Of a stretch of DNA of 64,000 bases, positions 52,757-61,172 are shown piece by piece. Each line of letters opens with the position of its first letter. Position 1 is the first letter of the stretch. A program made the position numbers and the translations under genes. The notes beneath the pieces were generated by a model, which saw only the letters and a list, made by a program, of their open reading frames with translations, was not told the origin of the DNA and ran no database searches. This DNA comes from Fodinisporobacter ferrooxydans (GTDB lineage Bacteria > Bacillota > Bacilli > Tumebacillales > MYW30-H2): assembly GCF_022818495.1 (NCBI RefSeq), contig NZ_CP089291.1, positions 1,971,001-2,035,000 of the forward strand, in the 5' to 3' direction.

Positions 52757-53317
52757 ATGGGTCACCGATTCAATCCCAAACACGTACACAAACTTACAAG
52801 CCCGGAGCGGCAGAAACTTTTGCCGCCGGAAGAAATTCTTCAGTCATTGGAAATTGGATTGCAGGATGATATTGCAGATATTGGCTGCGGTCCCGGATAT
52901 TTTGCCATTCCTGCTGCACGAATGACTCGAGGGACAGTGTACGGTGTAGATGTGGAACCGGAAATGCTTCGAATCTTACAGGACAACATGAGAGAAGCCG
53001 ATATCAGCAACATTCAAACCGTGGAAAGCGATATGGAACACATTCAACTTCCCGATCATTGTGTAAATAAGCTGCTTTGCTCCTTTGTCCTGCATGAAGT
53101 CGGAGATATGGATCAAGCGATCCGGGAATTTCAACGAATTTTGCGGCCCAATGGGAAAATATTGGTGATTGAATGGGAAAAGAAAGAAATGGAATCCGGT
53201 CCTCCGCTGGAAGAGCGTTTGGAAGCGTCAGAGTTGGAGCAAAAACTGCAAGCCTTTGATTTTCAAACCCGATTGGTTCGGCCCAATGATAAACAGTACA
53301 TGATTATCGCAGAATAA
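52757..53317 (+). CDS. class I SAM-dependent methyltransferase
   Basis: A 186-residue Rossmann-fold methyltransferase. Motif I is DIADIGCGPGYFAIPAAR (about 39-56), the acidic end of beta-2 is GVDVEPEML and LRPNGKILVIEWEKKE is the motif III region. The N-terminal MGHRFNPKHVHKLTSPERQ is shared with small Bacilli/Clostridia methyltransferases near sulfur or metal-resistance genes. The substrate is unknown. ATG 52757 follows GAGGGGAAAG; it is 56 bases after the persulfide dioxygenase. Confidence 0.85.
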   Translation: MGHRFNPKHVHKLTSPERQKLLPPEEILQSLEIGLQDDIADIGCGPGYFAIPAARMTRGTVYGVDVEPEMLRILQDNMREADISNIQTVESDMEHIQLPDHCVNKLLCSFVLHEVGDMDQAIREFQRILRPNGKILVIEWEKKEMESGPPLEERLEASELEQKLQAFDFQTRLVRPNDKQYMIIAE

Positions 53318-53350
53318 ATGATTCGAATTACAGGTTATTTACAATTTTCT

Positions 53351-53380
53351 GGAACTCTAAATAGATTGGAGTTCCTTTTT
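53351..53380 (+). terminator. terminator after the methyltransferase gene
   Basis: GGAACTC and GAGTTCC (53351-53357, 53369-53375) pair, then five T residues at 53376-53380. It ends the sulfur-relay region. Confidence 0.85.
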
Positions 53381-53613
53381 CATTTTTACCGTCAAAAGAT
53401 CATGCATACCAAACCGCTCAAATAGATGGATCAAGTTCAAGTTAAACTTCAACTAAAAATTGAATAAAGATCAATCGATATAGAACCATTGCAGGATGGT
53501 GGTATGATACGAGTATAGGCGAAATCCTGCAAGACTCGCCTTTGAGGATTGTGACAGCCTTTAACAAGATCGTTTATTTGATACGCAGTTGCGTAGTATA
53601 TGGAGAGAACGAT

Positions 53614-54285
53614 ATGTCTGTAAAAGTTCTAATTATTGATGATGAAGAACAAATGCGAAAGATGATTCGTGTATATTTGCATGCATATGGCATGGAAGTC
53701 ACAGAAGCAGAAAATGGCGAAACAGCATTGCATCTTCTAAAAACCCGGTCATTTGATACGATTATTTTAGATGTTATGATGCCGGTTATGGATGGTTTCA
53801 CATTTTTAAAAACATACTCTATGAATATTCCAATCCTTGTATTATCCGCAAAGTCGCAAATGGAAGACAAGCTGAAAGGGTTTGATTTAGGTGTGGATGA
53901 CTATCTTACAAAGCCATTTGATATGCGTGAATTAGTCGCTCGTATCCAGGCATTGGTGAAACGTGCAGGCAAAAGATCCGATCAAAAAAGGAAAGAATTT
54001 AACCTGAATCGAGAATCCCATACGCTTATCGTGTGGGACGAGGAAGTTTTTTTAACTCCTAAAGAATTTGAAATCCTTGAACTATTATCGAATCACTCCA
54101 AGCGTGTGTTTTCCAGAGATGAACTTTTCATTCAAATCTGGAGAGATGAACACGAAGGGGAAGAGCGGGTCATCGATACACATGTAAAGCACATTCGCGA
54201 TAAATGTAAAAAGGCGGGACTTTCCTTCAACCCCGTACTTACCGTCTGGGGAGTCGGGTATCGATTCGGGGGAAGCCAAGAATGA
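53614..54285 (+). CDS. OmpR-family response regulator
   Basis: A 223-residue two-domain regulator. The receiver has D10 and phosphoacceptor D53 (ILDVMMPVMDG) and the switch lysine in DDYLTKPFD; the winged helix has LTPKEFEILELLSNHSKRV and WGVGYRFG. ATG 53614 follows GGAGAGA and gives the standard VKVLIIDDE start. It overlaps the kinase gene by four bases, forming a two-component pair. The signal is unknown. Confidence 0.92.
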   Translation: MSVKVLIIDDEEQMRKMIRVYLHAYGMEVTEAENGETALHLLKTRSFDTIILDVMMPVMDGFTFLKTYSMNIPILVLSAKSQMEDKLKGFDLGVDDYLTKPFDMRELVARIQALVKRAGKRSDQKRKEFNLNRESHTLIVWDEEVFLTPKEFEILELLSNHSKRVFSRDELFIQIWRDEHEGEERVIDTHVKHIRDKCKKAGLSFNPVLTVWGVGYRFGGSQE

Positions 54286-55664
54286 TTCGGCAAGTACGCG
54301 GGAAAATTTTATTTCTTCTACTCGTATTGTTGAGTGCTGTTATTTTGTCGATGGCTCTCACGTTTGATCATTTGCTAAAAACTGTTTTTACCAGTGAACA
54401 TATGACCGATTTGCAAAAACACGCGGTTTCCTTTTCTCAAATCATCGGTCCGGGCTTTAAGCCGAAGTATGCGTTGGAATTGGAACATGGCCAAAGCGTA
54501 GTGATTGTCGATGGGCATGGGCAAATTCGCTATCGGGAAGGGGATAATCCGACAGATGCGCAAACATTTTCTCTTCCAGGGGAAGAGCAGGTTTTGCAGG
54601 GGCATGAGATCGTGGTAAAAACGTCGACAGCACCATTTAAAGAAGCCGTTTTTGTGGCGGGTGTTCCAGTTACAAGTCCAGGGAAAGGAGCAATATTTCT
54701 CATAGAACCGGCCATCAGCGGAGATACGGTGATACAGTCAACCAACCGGGTGGTATTGCTTTCAATCGCAGGTGCTGTTTTGCTGGCATTGGGAACTGCT
54801 CTGATTCTGATCGAGCGCATGATGCGTCCTTTGCTCAAGATGGAAGAAGTTGCAAAACATCTTATGCAAGGCGACTATACCAAGAAAATACAAGCGAAAA
54901 GCAAGAATGAATTAGGGAGTCTTGGGAATGCTTTGAATCAATTATCGGATCACCTTCGAAACCAAAAGGAAACAAGGGCGGAATTTTTGAGCAATGTTTC
55001 CCACGAAATCCGTACGCCATTAACATATATCGCAGGATATATTCAGATTCTTGATGAGGATTTGGTCAATTCCGAGGAAGAACGCAAGCAATACATTGGC
55101 ATTGTTCACGAAGAGTTGAAGCGACTGAAGAAATTATTAGATGATTTATTGGATCTTGCGAAATTTGAGGAAACGAATTTTAAACTCGAACCTGAAGCTG
55201 TGGATTTAGCTCTGCTCATTCAGGACGTATTCGTAACACTGGAGCCGCATGGGAGCCAAAAACATCTTTCCATCCGTTATGATGGGGCCTCTAATCTGCC
55301 GATTATTGTTGCAGATGCGCAGCGAATTGAACAAGTATTGATTAATCTGATTTATAATGCGATTCAATACATCGAGGAATACGGTCAAATCATCATCCGT
55401 TCCAGATATTCCGATACACAAATTTTTATTGACATCGAAGATAATGGTCCGGGAATTCCTGAAGAAGAACTTTCTCATATATGGGAAAGATTTCACCGGG
55501 GAGACAAATCAAGAAATCGAAAGTTGGGCGGTTCGGGTCTTGGTCTCTCGATTGTCAGACAAATCATAGAAGCACACAAAGGGCAAATTCATATAGTAAG
55601 TGAAATGGGAAAAGGTACAATCGTTTCTTTTATGCTTCCGAGAGAATTTGGGAATCATTCATAA
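54282..55664 (+). CDS. sensor histidine kinase partner of the 53614 regulator
   Basis: A 460-residue kinase. It has two membrane segments (FLLLVLLSAVILSMALTF and VVLLSIAGAVLLALGTALIL) around an extracellular sensor of about 130 residues, then HAMP, HisKA with SNVSHEIRTPLTYIAGY (H about 238), and HATPase with NLIYNAIQYI, IEDNGPGIP and GGSGLGLSIV. ATG 54282 overlaps the regulator stop. It is closed by a hairpin at 55716. Confidence 0.92.
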   Translation: MIRQVRGKILFLLLVLLSAVILSMALTFDHLLKTVFTSEHMTDLQKHAVSFSQIIGPGFKPKYALELEHGQSVVIVDGHGQIRYREGDNPTDAQTFSLPGEEQVLQGHEIVVKTSTAPFKEAVFVAGVPVTSPGKGAIFLIEPAISGDTVIQSTNRVVLLSIAGAVLLALGTALILIERMMRPLLKMEEVAKHLMQGDYTKKIQAKSKNELGSLGNALNQLSDHLRNQKETRAEFLSNVSHEIRTPLTYIAGYIQILDEDLVNSEEERKQYIGIVHEELKRLKKLLDDLLDLAKFEETNFKLEPEAVDLALLIQDVFVTLEPHGSQKHLSIRYDGASNLPIIVADAQRIEQVLINLIYNAIQYIEEYGQIIIRSRYSDTQIFIDIEDNGPGIPEEELSHIWERFHRGDKSRNRKLGGSGLGLSIVRQIIEAHKGQIHIVSEMGKGTIVSFMLPREFGNHS

Positions 55665-55715
55665 ATTGAAAAAGCCGCTTTCCCATTTCGGAGTCTTGGA
55701 TGTTGAGCTGCGTGT

Positions 55716-55738
55716 AAACGAGTGAGAAGCGCTCGTTT
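55716..55738 (+). terminator. terminator after the two-component genes
   Basis: AAACGAG and CTCGTTT (55716-55722, 55732-55738) pair around a nine-base loop; the following CTTTCTT is T-rich but interrupted. Confidence 0.65.
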
Positions 55739-55810
55739 CTTTCTTGTGCGATGTAGTCTATACTCATATAGAGTAGGGTGTAGAGTGCTTATATTTTTGG
55801 AGGTTTTTCA

Positions 55811-56392
55811 ATGAAACGAATTTGTGTGTTTGCTGGATCGAATTTAGGCTCAAATCCAGAGTACACGACTGCTGCCCAAGATCTTGGCAAAGCAATTGCG
55901 CAAAATGGATTTGAATTGGTGTATGGCGGTTCGAAAGTCGGATTAATGGGTGAAGTCGCCAATCAGGTGCTTGCACATGGCGGCAAAGCGATCGGCGTTA
56001 TGCCGACAGGGTTATTTCGGGGAGAAATTGTACATACGGGCTTGACGGAACTCATACAGGTGAAAGATATGCACGAGCGGAAAGCAACGATGGGCAACCT
56101 TGCAGATGCCTATATTGCTTTGCCAGGCGGTTACGGAACGTTTGAGGAATTATTCGAAGTGATAAGCTGGGCACAGCTTGGAATCCACAAAAAGCCGATT
56201 GGTGTTTTTAATATCGCCGGCTATTATTCACCTCTGATCGAGATGATTGACCACGCAATACGAGGCGGATTTGTGCAGGAAGTACACAAAGAGCTGCTGG
56301 TTTCCGCTTCAGACAGCCAGACATTGCTCAAAAAACTGGCAGAGTTCAGGACTCCGGTTTTTGGATTGAAATGGAAACAGTTTTCAGAATAA
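55811..56392 (+). CDS. LOG-family (TIGR00730) nucleotide phosphoribohydrolase
   Basis: A 193-residue Rossmann-fold protein with the LOG signature: VYGGSKVGLMGEVA near residue 37 and PGGYGTFEELFEV (about 98-110), where the glutamate is catalytic. Relatives split a nucleoside 5'-monophosphate to base and ribose phosphate; plant LOG makes active cytokinins, while bacterial members act on AMP or similar. TTGGAGG precedes ATG 55811. A strong terminator follows. Confidence 0.9.
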   Translation: MKRICVFAGSNLGSNPEYTTAAQDLGKAIAQNGFELVYGGSKVGLMGEVANQVLAHGGKAIGVMPTGLFRGEIVHTGLTELIQVKDMHERKATMGNLADAYIALPGGYGTFEELFEVISWAQLGIHKKPIGVFNIAGYYSPLIEMIDHAIRGGFVQEVHKELLVSASDSQTLLKKLAEFRTPVFGLKWKQFSE

Positions 56393-56407
56393 AGAGACCT
56401 GTCATTC

Positions 56408-56437
56408 AGCAGTGATCCCGTATCACTGCTTTTTTTA
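56408..56437 (+). terminator. terminator after the LOG-family gene
   Basis: AGCAGTGAT and ATCACTGCT (56408-56416, 56422-56430) pair perfectly; seven T residues follow at 56431-56437. Confidence 0.93.
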
Positions 56438-56647
56438 CTATCAGCGCTTAAACTTTAGAGGTTGATAGTATAAGTGCAACTAAGGCTTTGCCGTAAATCT
56501 TGGCGAAGCCAAGTTTTCTTTATGCTTTCAACCATTGTGTATCATGCCCCCTTGTACCTTTTTCATATCGCAGGCTTGTCTGCCGTCAAGTTTCGCAATT
56601 TCATTACGTACAATTATGAGGCATGAAAAAATAAAGGGGATGGTATA

Positions 56648-57751
56648 ATGCACAACTGGGGAAAAGCTGTACGTACGAGTATTGCTTCCATGATGGTCCT
56701 TGGAACTTGTTTTGCGTATTCTTCAGCACCTGCAATGGCAAATGCAGACACGACGGAAAATGTTCAATTGGTATGTGACCAAAAGACAGTAGGTGCCGGA
56801 CACACATCCTCGTACCATATCTTGTACCATAATATTCACATTGAAAAATTAAAAACTGTCATATTGAAAATACAAGTGCCGGTTGGATTGGATGTTGAAG
56901 CAAGCGGCGATGATGGGGGAAAGTGGGATCCAGAGACTCGAATCCTGCAATGGAATTTGACGGATGTGGAAGCGAATGGAGTTGCCGTTATTCAATTTCA
57001 CTTAAAAGCGGAAGCAGATGACGCAACAGATACGCAATTTAAACTGATTGCTGTGGCAAGTGAGGATGGTCAAGATTCATCAGCATCCGCTCCTGTTTTC
57101 ATTCGCATAGGAACAGAAATCGATCAACCATTTTTTGTAGGGTTTCCCGATGGCAAATTTCATCCGGATTCTTCCATCACTCGCGCCCAGGCAGCAGCAG
57201 TAGTCGCGCGTATCGAACATTTAAGCGATACTGCTGCGAATACAACGTATTCGGATGTGCCAAGCAATGATTGGGCTTATAAATACATCAATGAAGTAAC
57301 AAACTCCGGCTACATGCAAGGATTCGGAGATGGAACGTTTCGTCCGGATGCGCCGCTGACCCGTGCTGAGCTTGTGACTTTACTGCTGCAAGTACGGGGA
57401 ATTGAAACCATACCGATTCAAGGATTTGCCGATACAGATAAGCATTGGGCGAAAGATATCATTGGAACAGCCAAAGCACTTCATTATATCGAAGGAAATG
57501 CAGATAACCAATTTGATCCGAATGGTCAGGCAACACGCAGTGAAGCAGCACAATTGTTTGATATTGCACTATTCCGTGGTCCCCTCATAGACGGGAGGAT
57601 TCAGGTCGTACAACACTTCCCGGATGTTCCGAAAGGTTCTCCGGGTTTTGGGTGGATTGAAGAAAGTGCAAAAGTTGCCCACGAATCTGTTCACACACTG
57701 AATGGAGAACAATTATTGCAATACCTGCCGGATCAAACCAATCCGATGTAA
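56648..57751 (+). CDS. secreted SLH-domain protein
   Basis: A 367-residue exported protein. The signal peptide ends near PAMANA, followed by a DUF11/cohesin-like beta domain (about 36-160), then three SLH repeats: GFPDGKFHPDSSITRAQAAA, GFGDGTFRPDAPLTRAELVT and NQFDPNGQATRSEAAQLFD. SLH repeats bind pyruvylated secondary wall polymer, so it sits at the cell surface. ATG 56648 follows AAAGGGGATGG. It is monocistronic with its own terminator. Confidence 0.88.
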   Translation: MHNWGKAVRTSIASMMVLGTCFAYSSAPAMANADTTENVQLVCDQKTVGAGHTSSYHILYHNIHIEKLKTVILKIQVPVGLDVEASGDDGGKWDPETRILQWNLTDVEANGVAVIQFHLKAEADDATDTQFKLIAVASEDGQDSSASAPVFIRIGTEIDQPFFVGFPDGKFHPDSSITRAQAAAVVARIEHLSDTAANTTYSDVPSNDWAYKYINEVTNSGYMQGFGDGTFRPDAPLTRAELVTLLLQVRGIETIPIQGFADTDKHWAKDIIGTAKALHYIEGNADNQFDPNGQATRSEAAQLFDIALFRGPLIDGRIQVVQHFPDVPKGSPGFGWIEESAKVAHESVHTLNGEQLLQYLPDQTNPM

Positions 57752-57773
57752 GAATGTCTATGTAGGAATTCAG

Positions 57774-57806
57774 AAAAGTGTTAATCTCTGTGATTAACAC
57801 TTTTTT
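57774..57806. terminator. bidirectional terminator between SLH and HD genes
   Basis: A 13-bp perfect stem AAAAGTGTTAATC/complement (57774-57786, 57792-57804), loop TCTGT, with T residues to 57806. It lies between two convergent genes and is flanked by A/T tracts on both sides. Confidence 0.9.
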
Positions 57807-57818
57807 GTTCCATATAGA

Positions 57819-58397
57819 TTATGCTTCCACCGTGACTCCGCGTATTCCCAGTTCATCCGCTTTTTCTGCCAGTGCATCAATAACGAACTGAATATGTTCA
57901 TCCATATCGACTTGAAGTTCTTCGATTCCCTTATATACATCGTCACGAGAAACGCCCTTTGCGAATGCTTTATCTTTTAGCTTCTTTTTCACTGCTTTGG
58001 CATCTACGTCAAAAATGCTTTTACTTGGTCGGACGAGTGCGACAGCCGTCACGAAGCCGGACAGCTCGTCAACTGCAAATAATGTTTTATCAAGCAAAGA
58101 TTCCCGTTTTACTCCGGAATATTCGGCATGTCCCAAAATTGCATGGATCATATCTTCCGGATATCCCAATTCCCGTAAAATATCACAACCCTTGAATGGA
58201 TGGTCTTGGGCTGACGGATATTGCTCATAGTCAAAATCGTGTAAAAGACCTGTGATTCCCCATTTTTCCACATCTTCGCCAAATTTTTTTGCATATGCTT
58301 GCATCGATGCTTCGACAGCTAGTGCATGCTTAATTAAACTAGGGTTTTTCGTATACTCATTCAATAAATTCCATGCGTCTGCTCGCGTAAACTTCAT
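57819..58397 (-). CDS. HD-domain hydrolase
   Basis: A 192-residue HD-fold protein. H in IKHALAVEASM, HD in GLLHDFDYEQYP and the later HPFKGCDIL and AILGHAEYSG provide metal ligands. Family members are phosphohydrolases of unknown substrate, common in Bacilli and Clostridia. Start 58397 was chosen because GGAGGGATTC lies just upstream; an open frame of 13 more codons lacks an own site. Confidence 0.82.
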   Translation of the reverse strand: MKFTRADAWNLLNEYTKNPSLIKHALAVEASMQAYAKKFGEDVEKWGITGLLHDFDYEQYPSAQDHPFKGCDILRELGYPEDMIHAILGHAEYSGVKRESLLDKTLFAVDELSGFVTAVALVRPSKSIFDVDAKAVKKKLKDKAFAKGVSRDDVYKGIEELQVDMDEHIQFVIDALAEKADELGIRGVTVEA

Positions 58398-58618
58398 TTC
58401 CAGAATCCCTCCATATTTTTTACCATTATACCCCATTTTTATTGATGAAGCTATTGCATTGTTGAATTGGCTGAAATTCGCAAATGGCGTTTGTTTTTAC
58501 AAGTTTTGATTCATAGGTTATGATGAAGATAATTTGAAATGAAAAAGCAGCAAAAAACATTCGCAGAAAGTGTATGAAGAAACGAACCCATTTGCAGCAT
58601 GTAAAGGAGCGGATCGAC

Positions 58619-58975
58619 GTGATTCAATTCATACAATACCCGAAATGCGGAACTTGCCGCAATGCGAAAAAATATCTGCAGGAAAAAGGAGCCCAATTCG
58701 TGGATCGAAACATTGTCGAACAACCGCCAACGAAAGAGGAACTGCGGGAGTGGATTGCAAAAAGTCGTTTGGATCCCCGAAAATGGTTAAATACGAGCGG
58801 CCGGAAATACAAAGAGCTCAATCTGAAAGATATGGTAAAAACCATGACGGACGTGGAGATTTATGAACTGTTATCTTCTGACGGCATGTTGGTGAAACGT
58901 CCGATATTGGTGTGCGGGGATCAAGTGACAGTCGGATTTAAGCCTGAAGTATTCGATCAGGTATTGGGAAAATAG
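58619..58975 (+). CDS. ArsC/Spx-family (YusI/YffB-like) protein
   Basis: A 118-residue thioredoxin-fold protein with the CxxC-type site YPKCGTCRNAKKYL near residue 8, SGRKYKELNLKD and the family RPILVCGDQVTVGF near the end. It differs from true Spx by lacking the Spx RNA-polymerase motif as far as visible and from plasmid ArsC by sequence. A redox or stress role is likely. GTG 58619 follows AAAGGAGCGG; an open frame begins upstream at 58574 without a good site. Confidence 0.85.
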   Translation: MIQFIQYPKCGTCRNAKKYLQEKGAQFVDRNIVEQPPTKEELREWIAKSRLDPRKWLNTSGRKYKELNLKDMVKTMTDVEIYELLSSDGMLVKRPILVCGDQVTVGFKPEVFDQVLGK

Positions 58976-59179
58976 GGAAACCAACTGCTTTCGGGGCTAT
59001 TGCAAACAGTTGCATAACAGTTTGTAATACAGCAAAATCCGGAGTATTTTTGTATTTTCAGGTGATCATGTAGGAACATGTGCAAATATGTCGAATGAAG
59101 TCATGAGGATATTATTGTTTCAGCATTTTATTTTATCGAGTATGCCTCTCATGCAGAGACAAGAGTGGACGGGTGACAG

Positions 59180-60265
59180 ATGTATATCAAACAGATATCC
59201 GCTTTGCAGCCTGGGGAACGATTGGCCAAACCGATTTATACAGCATCAGGACGAATTTTGATCAATGCCCGTGTAGAATTGACCGCTATGATGATACGGC
59301 GGCTGGCATCATTGGGAATACAACGTGTATACGTATCCGATCCGCGAACGGATGATATCGTATTCGAGGACTCTGTTTCGAATGAGACCAAAATTCGGGC
59401 AACGCAAATGGTGTCGGAAACATTTTCGGACATGCTCGAAGCAAGACGTTGGAATCGATCCATTTCTTTAGCAAAGTTAGGAATGAGATTTCGGGGGGTA
59501 TTTGAAGACATTCTGTTCGATCTTCAGGGAACGAAAGAATTGCTTCTGCAATTGACAGGCATTTATACGGCGGATAAATACTTGTATACACATTCGGTAA
59601 ATGTGGGAATTTATTCCGCCGCTTTGGGAATTGCATTGGGACTTGATCGCAGTCAATTGTTGGAACTGGGTATTGGCGCCATGCTGCATGATATTGGAAT
59701 GATTTTGCTAGATTCTGAGTTGCTAGAGAAGGAACGCAGATTGACGAAAGAAGAACTAGAGGAAATCAAGCAACATACCATACTCGGATATGAATTTCTG
59801 CGACAACAGACAGATATCCCCCTATTGTCAGCACATTGTTCGCTTCAGCATCATGAACGCATTGATGGCTCCGGTTACCCGAGAGGTCTTAGAGACAAAG
59901 AAATACATACATATGGCAAAATTATCGGCATTACGGATACCTATACGGCGCTCATTGCAAAACGGCCGTATCGAAACGGATATTTGCCTCACGAAGCCAT
60001 GGATATTTTGTACGGGTCTCTTGGCAAATACGACGCAAGCATGCTGCAGACGTTTCGGAATCATATTGTTTTGTTTCCGATCGGCACCATTGTTTCGTTA
60101 TCGACGGGGGAAACAGGTGTTGTAGTCGATGTGAATGCGAAGTACCCGGATCGTCCAATCATACGTATTTTGAAAAATGGGAATGGGGAGGATATTTCTT
60201 CATATGAAATCGACATGTCCTCCCATTTGTCGATTTTAATCAGTAAATGTGAATCTGCTTTATAA
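59180..60265 (+). CDS. HD-GYP domain c-di-GMP phosphodiesterase
   Basis: A 361-residue protein. Residues 1-120 form an N-terminal domain of the type found in Bacilli HD-GYP proteins. The HD-GYP domain then shows HSVNVGIYSAALG (about 137-149), MLHDIGM (about 171-177), the HHERIDGSGYPRGL signature and GITDTYTALIAKRPYR. All metal ligands of the HD-GYP site seem present, so c-di-GMP or cGAMP hydrolysis is likely. No membrane segment is present. The ribosome binding site before ATG 59180 is weak (GGGTGACAG). Confidence 0.9.
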   Translation: MYIKQISALQPGERLAKPIYTASGRILINARVELTAMMIRRLASLGIQRVYVSDPRTDDIVFEDSVSNETKIRATQMVSETFSDMLEARRWNRSISLAKLGMRFRGVFEDILFDLQGTKELLLQLTGIYTADKYLYTHSVNVGIYSAALGIALGLDRSQLLELGIGAMLHDIGMILLDSELLEKERRLTKEELEEIKQHTILGYEFLRQQTDIPLLSAHCSLQHHERIDGSGYPRGLRDKEIHTYGKIIGITDTYTALIAKRPYRNGYLPHEAMDILYGSLGKYDASMLQTFRNHIVLFPIGTIVSLSTGETGVVVDVNAKYPDRPIIRILKNGNGEDISSYEIDMSSHLSILISKCESAL

Positions 60266-60268
60266 CTG

Positions 60269-60294
60269 CCCTGTTTATACAACGGGGTTTTTTT
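60269..60294 (+). terminator. terminator after the HD-GYP gene
   Basis: CCCTGTT pairs with AACGGGG (60269-60275, 60281-60287, with one G-T pair), loop TATAC, then seven T residues at 60288-60294. Confidence 0.88.
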
Positions 60295-60305
60295 ATTGTG
60301 GAAAT

Positions 60306-60390
60306 TGTGAATAACTCCTGTGGATACTGTTGATAACTATATGAGAATTGTTGAAAACCAGGCAGAAATAATAAAAGGTTTTGTGGATAA
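60306..60390 (+). promoter_or_regulatory. cluster of DnaA-box-like 9-mers
   Basis: Five sites share one orientation: TGTGAATAA (60306-60314), TGTGGATAC (60319-60327), TGTTGATAA (60328-60336), TGTTGAAAA (60349-60357) and the perfect box TGTGGATAA (60382-60390). The first three have one mismatch to the consensus and the fourth two. The cluster fills the gap before a gene of unknown function, 22 bases from its start. Confidence 0.6.
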
Positions 60391-60412
60391 CTGAGATGGA
60401 GGAGATCATTGT

Positions 60413-60946
60413 ATGGCCCGAGGTCGCAATATGGTGCCGTTCGGAACAGAGGTTGCGGAATCTCTGCAAAAAGGTACACTTGTCATGATGGACGCATTTG
60501 ATGGCTTTACCGTATATGAATTGGAACAATTGATTGATACGGCAGAAAAAAGGGATTTTTCCAGTATCGTACTGTATCCACATAATCAAAAAACACTGAA
60601 AGGGATGGGCGTACATATCGATCTGCCGTATTCCAAGCGTCTTGATGCAATCCGTGATGTAATCGATGCGATCCGGTCGCCTGTGCCGATTCAAATCGAG
60701 CCACTGGAAGGAAAACGGGAAAAATATACGCCGATCGATTATGCCTTGAAATTTATGATGGAAAAATACGATCCGCCGCTGTTTCTCTATATTTCGGATG
60801 TTTACGCGAATCAATTGGCATCTTTCCCTATATTCGACGAATGGATTCGAAAAATCCGGCTTTTGATCGTTTGCCGCAAACAGGTTCCTCCACATCCAAA
60901 GTTACTGCAATATGAAAATCGCTGGGAGTATATACAAGACAAATAA
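60413..60946 (+). CDS. conserved protein of unknown function
   Basis: A 177-residue soluble protein without signal peptide or membrane helix. It is mixed alpha/beta, with LVMMDAFDGFTVYELEQLID, FSSIVLYPHNQKTLKGMGVH and IDYALKFMMEKYDPPLFLYI. I do not recognise a named family. ATG 60413 is preceded by GATGGAGGAGAT. A DnaA-box-like cluster in its promoter region hints at coupling to replication or chromosome cycle. It is followed by a bidirectional terminator. Confidence 0.7.
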   Translation: MARGRNMVPFGTEVAESLQKGTLVMMDAFDGFTVYELEQLIDTAEKRDFSSIVLYPHNQKTLKGMGVHIDLPYSKRLDAIRDVIDAIRSPVPIQIEPLEGKREKYTPIDYALKFMMEKYDPPLFLYISDVYANQLASFPIFDEWIRKIRLLIVCRKQVPPHPKLLQYENRWEYIQDK

Positions 60947-61036
60947 AAATAAGGGGTAAAAGAAGAAAAAAGGAAAAAGAAGATAAAAGGAAAAAAGAAG
61001 ATACAGGAATAATGGAATGCTTGAAATTGGTTGCAC

Positions 61037-61080
61037 AAAAAGCCCCCTTCTTCACATAAGCGTGGAGAAGGGGGCTTTTT
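61037..61080. terminator. bidirectional terminator between 60946 and the S-layer-like gene
   Basis: Perfect 15-bp arms AAAAAGCCCCCTTCT/complement (61037-61051, 61066-61080) with a 14-base loop. A and T ends on both sides allow termination of both convergent transcripts. Confidence 0.93.
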
Positions 61081-61172
61081 GTGGCAAAATGCTTTTTGCA
61101 GCAGAATATTTTTACAGAAGCAGAATCCTTTTATATCAGAATCCCTTTGTATCAGCGCGGATTCCAATCCTG

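Noticed and set aside
56440-56545. Structured stretch resembling part of a c-di-GMP riboswitch (CTAAGGC and paired GGCTTTGCC/GGCGAAGCC)
   Set aside because: The conserved GCAAA core and the second helix of the class I riboswitch are absent; only a simple hairpin can be supported.
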